From Branchiostoma floridae (Eukaryota; Chordata; Leptocardii; Amphioxiformes; Branchiostomatidae), in assembly GCF_000003815.2 (NCBI RefSeq), contig NC_049980.1, positions 12,025,912 through 12,089,911 on the forward strand: 64,000 nucleotides of DNA, written 5' to 3'. Both the position numbers and the translations under genes were made by a program. The first letter of the stretch is position 1, and every line of letters starts with the position of its first letter. Shown one piece after another: positions 27,001 through 39,000 of the stretch. The notes beneath the pieces were generated by a model, which searched no databases, was not told the origin of the DNA, and saw nothing but the letters and a program-made list of their open reading frames with translations.

Positions 27001-30000
27001 GGTGATGACCCTAGTAACCTCCCTAACGATGGTGAGGAAGATGACGAAGAGGAGGAAGAGGAGGAAGAAAAAGAGGAGGAAAAGAAGAACAGAAGGAGGC
27101 AGAACAGGAAGAGGGGAAGGGGGAAGAAGGGCCGCAGAGGCAAGAAGAATCGCCGCAAGCCAAGAGATGCTGACAATGAGTTTGAAGGAGCAGAGATTGC
27201 TGAGGACGAAGAAGAAAATGAAACGGGAAGTCAAGGTACTTCAGTTTGAGCCTCTTCAAGAATCAGAAAGATTTAAATGTTTTTCATCAATTTTAAGAGG
27301 ACATAAACCAGAATTGAAATTTTAACATACTTTTATCAAATGTGCAATATCTTCATTTAAGTACATTTAAGAGAAAAGAAGATACCAAATGTGACAAAAC
27401 ACTAGGTATCAAGCAAGGACAACAACAACAGACAACAGGGTCGTTGCACATGTACAAATGTACATGTATAGCAAATAACGCACATACAACTCCAACAATG
27501 TTTTAGATGTGAATGCTAGCAGTATTCATGATAATATTAATCAAAGTTTTAAAAATTATGATTCAACTGTACTTTTATCAATAGGTCTGACACTGGACAA
27601 AATGGAAGATGTTGTCAGCAAGATGCAAAAGGACAGCATAGATATGGAGCCCAACTTGAACAATGCTCAGAAATCACGTAAGTACCAGATTTTCATTTTA
27701 TTGTATACAGTATTTCAGCAGCTCCTCAATAAATCAATTTTTTAAAACCTTCATTTTATGAAGCCCCAATGTCACATGTTGCCCACAAAACCTGTCAGTG
27801 GATATGGAAAAAGCTTTCACATTGATGACCCATGTGTGCAATGTATAAATCTTCTGCTCCACTTTCTTCTTGAAAAATGACTGCTTGGTTTGATGGATGA
27901 ATCATTCAGGTTATCACAGCCACATGGTATCTGTGTCTATACATCCAGTATAAACTGCCCTTTGGGGTAACACACCAGCTTTAATGGATTTGGGATAGGC
28001 ATGTTTTTTTGCAATGTTTGATTGCTAGCATGTTAGTCAAAGTCTCCAAGCATGAAAGTTCCAGAGATTGTGAACTATACCCTAAGGCTAGTAACACCAG
28101 ATATTACTGTAAAACAGCCATGACTAAACAAGAACAACTTGTATTGTACCTTTGTGGTCATCGTTTGCTGCGTAGTTGATGAACTGGAGGATGATGTGGA
28201 AAACATGGAAGACAACGTTATACAGGCCAACTTTGATATCCAGGATGCTGAGTCCATTGGTATGTTGCCGTGAAGGTGCAAGGATGTAAGGTGGCACACA
28301 CAGGTCCAATGAAGGGATGGCTTCTTTTGTCCTTAACCTGCTGTCTTGTCTGGATGCAAACACTAATAACGGTGGACATTTTCAGTTGACGTGGTTGTTT
28401 CTGTATCCAGGACTTTGACAACTCTGACATGTTGTAACCGTGGCCTTTAACATTTTGACCCAGTGGTGCATCTTTGGACAGTCGTCCTATGTTATTCTGC
28501 TAACTTTGTCAGAAGACTGACAATTAGAATGTCTTGGGGAATGTGACTTTTTTGTTCCCAGGTGCTGTGCTATGTTGACATGTGATGCAGTTATTGCCTG
28601 TTACAACATTTGTGCTCTGCTAACAGTGTTTCTAACATGAGAAGTTCCTGGAATGAACAATCTGGTTGCACCTTGTTACAGGACAGTTGCTATCTGACAT
28701 TGCCTGGGATTTTCTTGGACATGACACATGCTATTCGGTTATGCTGCATTGTTTATGATTTTGTTATGTTTTCTTTACGTAAAGGTGCTGATACTTAACA
28801 TTTTGTTCAAAGAATGTGCAACAGCTAAGACGGTGTTTGTGTGGTGTTATTTCTAACCTTGCTGTGTTTTGTATATGGTTGCTGCTTATGAAGGAATCTG
28901 ACATGTCATAACTAAGTGTTGTCACGTAACTGTGATTGTGATTGCTTGTTACATATTTACAGTTGCTGCATGCACTAAGATCATGAGCAACATACTTACA
29001 TGTAATGTTACACTTGATACAGTTAATACATATTTTGAGTGAAACACTGGAACGACCATAAGTGATAAGTTGATAAGGAGGAAAATGATTTCATAACATC
29101 ACTTAATGATTGTTTGACCCCAGTTGTCTCTGTATGTGAAAAATGTACTCTAGGAGTAGATATCCTCAGTTCCTTGTGTAGTCTGAAGGGCATGAAAGGG
29201 GCTGCAGTTGCATCATCTGAAAAATGTTATATGAAGGCTTGTATACCCCTTTTCTGTGAGTCATACACAAGCCATTTTAATTTCTAATGATTCGTAGGGA
29301 AATTTCATCACCGTAATTGGTAGCCACTTGACCAAATCTTACACAAGTGCCTTAGTGCCTTTCTGAATTTAGCATAATACATAGGTAAAGCTCCTAAATC
29401 TAGTGGAACCCTTCCTCTCCATGCTAACCCCCATAGATTTCATTTTCCAAAGGTTATGGTCAAGTAAGAGCAAATTTACTGTCTGATATATCTATGAAAG
29501 ACCATGCCCTGTAGTAGATAACAAATTAACAATTAAACTATGCCCGTTGATCGTGCACAGTGAACCGTCTGGCCAGGGAAGGCAGTGGGCTGATGGAACA
29601 GATCACTCCCCTGGCTGCCGAGCTGGAGAGTCTGCACATCTCCATCCAGCAGCGTGTGGAGGAGATGAGACGGAACATCACCAACCTGAAGCGCCAGGTC
29701 GCACGGGCCAAGGACCAGGCTAACAGGGTCAGCTCACCACTTCATTACCTGGGAACATTAGGNNNNNNNNNNNNNNNNNNNNNNNNNNNNNNNNNNNNNN
29801 NNNNNNNNNNNNNNNNNNNNNNNNNNNNNNNNNNNNNNNNNNNNNNNNNNNNNNNNNNNNNNTCCTAGATAGTCTAACTAATCTTGCTTTCCTATTAATT
29901 TTTACAGGAGGGTTTGGGAGTACAGGTAAAAATGTAGTTATTAAGTAAGGCCCTGAACTATGACATCCGGTAAATGATGTCAGAGATGAGTCACATCTAG

Positions 30001-33000
30001 TATGACTGTGATGCCTGTCAGAAATTAAAATCTTATCTTTGTTTGTAGCTATGTTATACCCCATTGTCTCAAAAGAAAGCTGACAGGTGGTACAGCAATT
30101 ACCAAGCTCAGTTAAGAGTCAGTTGACTTGTTTCCGTTGACTTGTTTGTCATCACCAGATTTTCAGCACCATGGACAGGGGAAGATGTGATATTGCTTGC
30201 TGCAGAACAGCTGAATTGTTTTATCAGCAAAATAGAGCCATGATGATAGAAATGGCAATGAAATTCAACTAAACTACCAGTGGCAAACACATGTCCTTAA
30301 AGATATATTTCATCATTTATTAACTTCTCTATTGCCAATTATGTACAACAGAAGTACTCATGTTAGCTTTAAATGTATTGTGTTGTTTTACTCCAAACTG
30401 GTGCTATGTTATACCCCTCTGTCTTAAAACTAAGGATGAGATGTGGTGCCTCACTTACCAAGTCCAGCTAACCGCCAGTTGACTTGTTTCCATTGACGTC
30501 TTTGTCATCACCAGACCTTCAGCACCATGGACAAGGAAATGTGTTACTGGAAATTCTTAAGAACTGTTATTGGTAATATTATTGAGTCATGATAAAGAAA
30601 GTGGATAAACATATGCATTGCACATCTAATGTTATATTACCAATTATCTAGCATGTTATTCATGTCAGCTTTAGTTGTATTGTCTTCCTATTGAAAACAA
30701 TGCTGATTGACATAGTCCTGATCTTACCCTTCAGATCATGGTTCCTATGAAGTTCAACCGTAAGTCATCAGTACTGCTGAAGCCTCCAGCAGAGATCAAG
30801 ACAGCCTCCACATTCCTGGACTTGACCTTGTTTGTGAAGACAGAGGCTGAAGACAACTTCATCTTCTACATGGGCAACAAGGAACAGGTATGAGTATCTT
30901 CTTCATCTGCTTATTTTGCAGATGATGAAAACAAATCTGCAGTGAAAGCCACACAAAAAAGGACCAGCTCAGAAAAGAAATGATAATTTTTCCCTTTCAT
31001 TAGCATGGAGTGAAAGTCATTGCCACAAAGCACAGAAGGGGGCTCATCACTAGTTAGCTTTAAACAACACTTCAGTTATATGCAAAGGGTAGGCATGACA
31101 GGTCGTTCAGTGTATTATAACCAGCTGCTGCCATGCCATGTGCCTGCAAAGATGGAATGTTACATGGAATGGCGGTTATACTAACTTTACAGGTACAGAT
31201 ACGGCACTAAAGTTGTGCACACTTTGTACTGAGAGTGATTAATAAAATGTATTAATTTGTGAGAATCAGTATGTGATGATATGTTATAGATAAAAGGAAT
31301 GTTATCCTAATTTGACTGAAGATACCATATGGTCAGTACAATGTCATTTCTAATGTAGCCCAATAAGGACTTCATAGCGCTGGAGACTGTGAAAGGTCAA
31401 CTGTACTTCTACTTCAACTTGGGAGGGGATGATGGGATGGTCAGCACTACCACTGCCATCAACACCAACCAGTGGACCAAGATCAACATCAGGAGGTGAG
31501 GACTCATTAACTTTATCCCAACCATTTGTGTTTAGATTTAGGGCTAGTTTATAAACTAGATGTAACACAGAACTGTAAATCTTAAAACATTCTTGGTGGT
31601 TTTATGTATATAGTAACCTGTTCAAAAGTATGCATTTTTATTCTTTGACCATGATACCAAAGAATTGTTTTAAAGCCGAAGCAAACCTATTGTAAGAAAA
31701 GTGGAAACCTCCTTTCCCATTCTACCAAATCTTATTTCCCAGCAAGAATGAGCAAATTTATGTAGATGGAAATTAACAATGGTAACAGTTACCAAGTTGA
31801 ACCTAGTCTAGAGTACTAGAACAAACGAAGATAGGAAATATCATAAACTCTTGCTATATCTAAATGTGTAATAAGTAATGTTATTCTGTGTAATGGGTAT
31901 ATCATATACTCTAAAGTTACAATGTATGTACCAGCATGCACCAGACAATGTAATAAAGAGGTAACAACAAAGTCACCCTTTCTTCTTACCCTTTGCATAT
32001 CCTTGGTCCATTTTGTGTCTGCAGAGTTGGCCGGGAGAGTGAGATATACCTGGAGTACATCAACCCACAGACTTCTTACAGAGAAGATGAGCTGGTGGTC
32101 GGGGAGGCGACAGGAGAGTACACAGTGTTGGACCTCTCCCCTCAGTCTGTCTTCTACATAGGAGGCATGCCTGATGGATTCAAGGTTATTCTCTTTTGCC
32201 AGTCAATTTCACGTTGCATTTTCATAGTTGTTAACATTGATTTGTACATTATCATACACAGCTCAGACATGTTGTGAGGCATCGCATTTGTCCTTGTGGA
32301 TGGAGCTGTAAAAGCCGGTGGCCTTGTGTTCATGTATGAGGGCAAGAGTCAAGAGTCAAACCTCTACACAAAAGAACCACACACTTATTGAGAAGAGTAG
32401 GGTTGACCTGTTGTACTTGGTTAAAAATAGCAAAGCTATGTTACATAGCAAGCTACATGAAAAAAAGCATCATGCTTCACCTCAATTGAGGATGATAAAA
32501 AAAAGAATATAGAAAAACACCATGTCATTGAGTTATTGTAGAAAAAGCTGGTAGAAGTATTCCTTAGACTGAGGCACATGTTGGACAGCACATTCTCTTA
32601 TCAAGATATAAGTTATTGTTGTATGTGCTCAGTTTATGATGACTGTCAATGTTTTCTGTCCAGTCTCCATCAATCATAAAGAACAGACACATGGACGGCT
32701 GTGTGGAGAGTGTGAGCTTCGACTCTGAACCTGTGGGACTGTGGAACTTCCTGTCTGCTGAGAATGTGGACACTGAAGGGGATGATAAACCATGTAAAAA
32801 CAGGTGAGCAGCTGTGAACAGTTCCATCAGGTTAGCTCACCACAGGATAACAGTTCATTGTACACAACCAGAGAATTAGCACCTAAATGAGGTTTCAGAG
32901 TGAAGTAGAAAAATCAGTAGTGCCCCAAGGAATGTAACAGATAGTCACAAAAATGTCTGCTAAGTTATTATAATAACTCTCTGGTTGTATGCAAAAAAAC

Positions 33001-36000
33001 TTGGTATTCCATGTCAACAGATAGTCAAGAAACTATTCTTTCTGGAGCAGGAAGTCTGTCTAGAAAACTTTGCTGAATCTAATCATGATTGTTTTGTGGA
33101 ATTATGTTATAACGTTAGTATATTAAGTTGGGAGTGAGCTTAAATTGACCAACTTAGACCAAACAAGAGTATGAAAAATATGAAAGTCTGCACAAATATA
33201 CTGACTGAGTGTGGTTTGATACAAATCTTGTGAACTTTTAGATTAATTAAGGATGCTATTATATCACTCAGCACCTCCACAACAAGAGTGTTACGTGAGC
33301 AACATAATACACTGTACTATAAAGAAATTCAAAGCCAGAAAATGTCTGTCGATATATACAAAACACAGTGCATCATTCTTATCAACAATACTAATTTCTC
33401 ATCCCAATTCTCATTCTCATCTCATGTCTCCCCAATGATTTCTCCAGGGATGTCCTGACTGAGAAGACGTACAACTCCTTCTACTTTGATGGGGAGGGCT
33501 TTGTCAACATTCCCAAGAAGATTCTGCTGGAACAGTCCAAGTCATGGGTGGACTTCAAGTTCAAGACTGTTGCTGACAATGCCCTGCTGTTCTTTGCCAG
33601 TGGTCCTGTAAGTTACTCTGTTTGCAGATGGGTTGTCATTTAAAGTTTCCTGGTGTACATATACATGTTGATCAGTAAAATGACTGTAAACAATTTAAGA
33701 ACAACATGTTGAAAAAAAAGAAGACATTCTCCATGCAGTATTAAAAGAGCACTTTTGTTGTGCCAGAAATACAAGGCAAACGAAAGGATGAAATGTTTTT
33801 TTCATATCTCTTAGTACATTTTTATATCTTCATTTTGAACAACACACATCGATGATGAAATTACTATCTTTAAATTTGTCGTGTTTCTTCAAACCACGTA
33901 TGTAGCTGGTAATTAATCGAATGCCCAATTTTTCAGACCGCGTATGTCTCCATTGAGATCAAGAATGGATACATTGTGATGCAAGCAGATTTTGGAGATG
34001 GCAACCTTATTCTTCAGTCTAAGACCAAGTACAACAATGGCAACCAACACAAGGTATCATCCTTTACAAACAGGTTTTCATACCAACAATTTACACATGC
34101 TGGACTAGACATTGGTAATACATAGTTCAATAGTGTTACTCATGTGATATAGTCTGTTCCTTCATTTTGGATCTTCACACTTTTACATCTGTCTATCACA
34201 TTGATATACTATGCTGCACCAACCACTCGTACACTCTCTTTGAACTGTTTTTCCATCTCCTCAGTCATTTTGTATGGACTGCTATATACTAAGTGCTTAC
34301 TGTAACTGTCTTTCTGCTGTCATTCCTCTCATCTTCATTCTCACATTCTCACATTCACCCATCTCTCATGTGCCCTTCTCCACAGTCCTGGGTCAGGGTA
34401 TGTACATCTTCTACTTCCTCTCAAATGTTCTGTCTTCTGCTAACAGACATTAAGCAAAACCAGATAGGGGCATCAGGTCTATACTATAGGTCACTACATT
34501 TAACGATTTACTGTAAAACACACATTTCCATCCATTGCCTTCACTCTACTCCACCATGTCTTTTTTACATCTCACTCTGATATCTGTGATTTTAAAACCC
34601 ATTGTTTAAGATAGATGAGGCATATTTTGGCAATGCTGTCATGGAGCAAACCCATTCTTATACTATTGTTCAAGTGAGCTACATATGAGAATGTTTAAGT
34701 CAATATCCTGTGGAAACTGTGGAATGATTGTCAAATCTTAAAACGTAAGCTGAATTCTCAAATGCAGATAGTCATGATTTCAAAGCCACTCAGTCTTTCA
34801 ATTTGACCTGACCAAGCGGAATTTGTTTCCTGCAAACATCACTGTGCAAAGCACGCTGCCATCAGTTTTCACACATACAACACGGCTGTCCGTACTGACT
34901 GTTCTGTGTGTCCCCCCAGGTGACAGTGAGGTTTGATAACTACAACATGGCCCAGCTGAAGGTGCAGGCTGTGCTGGTGGCTGAAGGTACTGTACCCGGC
35001 AGTGGAGCCCAGCCCTACCTGGGGACCAGGATGTTCATCGGAGGCTACAGTGGGGATCTGCCCGATATGTATGTCACATGAAGATTATGTTTTTCAAAGC
35101 ATATAAAGACATCATATATAAAGACATACTTGTGCATACATTTGAAAAGAATATTTTTGAAAATTGTATGAGGTCATTTGTTTGTGTTCAAATGCACTAC
35201 AGTAACAGTAGCGGTATTGGATGCAACTTGATGCTTGTCTAAAAATGGTTGGAAAAAGGCATTGACTTTGGTAGAGTGAAGTCCATCAACCAATTTTTTG
35301 TACATACGTGTAATAGGTGAATGATAGTTTTGTTATTGACCTAAAAATGATGGTACATTCCCTCCTGAAATCCATCTTGATACAGTTCTGTCAATTTTGG
35401 AAACATTTGAACAGAAATGAAAATATTGCTGTATTTCCCACCTCCTGTCTGTAGGGTCCAAGGCAAGGTGATAAGTGAAGGATTTAAGGGCTGCATCCAG
35501 GACTTCTCTATAACTCGTCGCATTCAGAACCTCTTTGGTCGCTACGCACTACAGAAGGGCATCACAGCTGGCTGCCCGGCAACTGTAAGTTTCACATATC
35601 TACAAAGTCTTAAGACTTAAGGCAGGCAATGTCAATATTAATCTTGAAGGGGACTGGAACAGATACTTTGCCCCTCCATCATTAATGGAAAACTAACAAA
35701 GTATGTTTCTAACTACATGTACCTGATGTTGATAAGATTCAATATAAATCTATAGATTTTCTGGTCCATATTAGCATAGATACATGTACATTGTACATAA
35801 TTTAACAGGAATGACATGTTTCCAATCTCCTAGCCTAGGGGCCTGGCCAGCAGAAGGGCTGATAAAACCATATTAGGTTAGGCTAAGACAGTCAGGTACC
35901 TTACAAGTTCTGTTATCATCCAGGTGACCAGAGTGGCATCGTTCCGTGAGGAGTCTTACCTGTCCATGCCCATGTTCACTGATGAGGAGTACCGGAACAT

Positions 36001-39000
36001 CGAGATGATCCTGACATTCCGCACAGTCAAGCCTGATGGGCTCATCATGTTCACAGCTAACGAAGCTCAGGTTAGATCCAACTGTACTTTGTGTGTTCTT
36101 TACAAGGTGCACCGATTCATTTTCTGTAATATTTTACCTTAAAATCACTCACTCACTTACTATCCGGGTTGTGTATTTTCATTCTATGTCAAACTTTGCA
36201 AAACGCAGGTCCTAGGTTCACGATTTAAGAATCTCTTGATAAATGGGTGACTGTCCATTGTCATTTGCACATGTAGTAGAAATCATGATTCAGGGCATCG
36301 CCTTACAGAATGGCCTATATACAGTAACTGCATTGATTTTTGTGGGGTCTTAATTTCCCTGTAGGAGGGGGAGATTTTTGCAGTGTTTTAAGTTCACACT
36401 CGAAACAATTTCAGTAAGTATAGTTACAGTGAAATACTTTGGAAATTCATGTGCACACTGTCAAGAATTTGCAAAGAGGTCACCACAAAAATAAAACCAC
36501 CAGAAAAATTTACAGTACTGACTTGTATTTCCTGTACAGAGCCAGGCCTTGTCCATCTCCCTGAAGGATGGGGGTGTGGTCATGGGTGTGAAAACCCAGG
36601 GCGGCTATGTGGAGGTCCCCAGCAGGGAGAATAAATACAACGACAGCCGTGATCACAATGTCTGGATCAGGAAAGATGGTGTCAAGTATGTCAGGCTTTT
36701 CATTGTTCTGGCTAATTACTCTAATTTAAAGACTTATTGCTTGCATATATTCGACATACACTGTTACAAGTTAGTATATGTCAAAGTCATTTTGATACCA
36801 AGGCACAAATAGACTTGCAATGTTCATGTTAACTTGAAAGTTAACTGAATGTTGCAAGTCTATTTGTGCCTTAGTCTTCTCAAGAAAATAGACGAATAAG
36901 CATAGAGTGTGACTGTCCTATTGATGAAGATGTTTGCTAGTAAAAGGAATTGTAGAACTTTCAAAGAAGAGAATGCACATGATGTACAATCTGTATTTCT
37001 GGTGAAATAGGTACATTTATTTCAAATGTCTCCTCTGTAGGCTCACATTGATTGTGGATAACGAAGACCGTAATGAGAAGCGTGTGGACACCAGCTTCAG
37101 ACAGCTGCTGACTCCCAGACCCATCTACTTTGGCGGCGTGCCCATCACCACCCGCATCAGGACAGGGGTGGCCGCCTCCACGGAAGGGTTCGAGGGATGC
37201 ATCAGTGACGTGGCACTCAACAGGTAGGGTGATAGGGCACTCAGATGGCCATGTTATACTTGTAGTGTCACTATCAGAGTCATGTTACAGCATAAACTTT
37301 GCTGTGACTAGACGTAAACAAAAACTTTGATTCAATAATGGGATATTGTTGTCCACCTTAAACAATATGAAAATACATGTTATGTTTGGTACATGTAAAA
37401 ATTGTATCAAATGTTGTTTCCCTGTGCACATTGTATGTGATCAAACATTTGAAGCAGAAAGAAGTGGAATGAAATCATAAAGTTTCTTTGGAACTGGCAA
37501 ATGTGTTATTTTGAATGTGTGTTATCTTTCAGGAAAACTCCTTTATTGTACTTTACTATCAACTGGATGTTTGACCCACCAGTGAAGGAGATGACTGAAT
37601 GACTGAATTTTTGTTTTGTCTGAGATTATAGGCCAAGTTTAGTGGACAAAAGGACGCAAACCAGAGAGAATGTTACCAAACAATTTCTCCAGAATACTTC
37701 TTGCAATGAGACCTCTCCTGTGACTTGCTGCCTAATTTTTGTGTAGTAGATTTATGCTTTTATTGAAAGATCCTCGTACCATAGTTCACAGACTGACGGA
37801 TGACATCTTTGTACATGTACCTACATACTTACAAGTAATTCATTTGTAGCAGACATAATAATCAGACTGTATTATTTATTCAAGTAGTCAAACTATGTCC
37901 TAAAAACTTTCACGACTTAATCAAGAATCTTAATATGCTGAATTTCATTACTTAACAGATAAACTACATTGTAAGTATATATGACCATGTTAACATAACT
38001 TTGGAAAACAACAGTTAAGGTTGAGTAGGTACTAAGTTCTAATATATTGCCAATGTTCCCATTAAACTGCTCTGCTAAATATCTAATACCAAGCTAGCTG
38101 CAACAGGTTTTGATTGGATAAATTGAATGCAAAGAAAATTAAAGGGATAGACATCTGTGACCAAGTTTATAAACATGTAGACAACTACATGTCATCTCAA
38201 GCAACATTGTACAGCTAATCGGCTCTTTGGTCTATATTCATCACAGTACTAGTGAACTTTCTGCAAAACCTCAAGGATAGTCTTTTCGTCAGCCTGATTT
38301 TAGCTATGACCAGTTAAAGAGAAAGAGAGCAGTTGGTCGGGAAGGTTGGTTTTGTCCTTTTATGTTTATGTTTATGTTTTTGTTTTCTCTTTCCCTGCCG
38401 GACAGACCCAGCTCATATCTCTCAGCACTCCAGCCTGAGGAAAAGTAAGCCTTAGTTTAGACCAGTGTAACATGTAACCTGTAACCAACAACAGGTGGTT
38501 GGGCTTGGCTCACTAACATTCTAATTTCTCACTACCTCATTAATTCTTCACATTATCACATCACACTATTACAGCTTGAAGATACTTCAGTCTATCTACA
38601 TTTTAACCTTCTTTAATCCATTATTAACAACTGTCAATGTGTTGTTGGCTTGAAATTGGCTTGGAATTTTTGTCACTGTGTCTTTTCTTTACTTGTTACA
38701 CAATTACAATTTAAGATCTTGCCACCTGGAGAAAGCAAATTGACTCAGAGCAAGAGCATTTATATTATATAAGACCTGATAAAACGTCCTTGCTCAGAGT
38801 TTGTCTTATTTTTCAAAGACAATCATTTAGCCTTTGTTGCAAAATGTTTTACTGCAAAGTGAATTGTTGTTGATTATTGGCGAATTTTCAAACTGTGTTA
38901 AAGTCTGTGTAACAACAATTGGGATCCCACTTAAACAGTTGTATTGCTGATCACGCATCATACCATTCCATCAACAAACGGATCTTCCAGATGAATTTGA

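Noticed and set aside
26946-27259. Ser/Leu/Phe-rich open frames on the - strand opposite the charged exon
   Set aside because: They are the complement of the purine-rich laminin exon 26987-27235, which is in phase with its neighbours.
37533-37602. Possible alternative terminal exon after LG3 (acceptor TTATCTTTCAG, then 22 codons and TGA)
   Set aside because: It is in phase, but it would truncate LG3 before its second cysteine and no good polyadenylation signal follows closely. It is most likely a chance acceptor.
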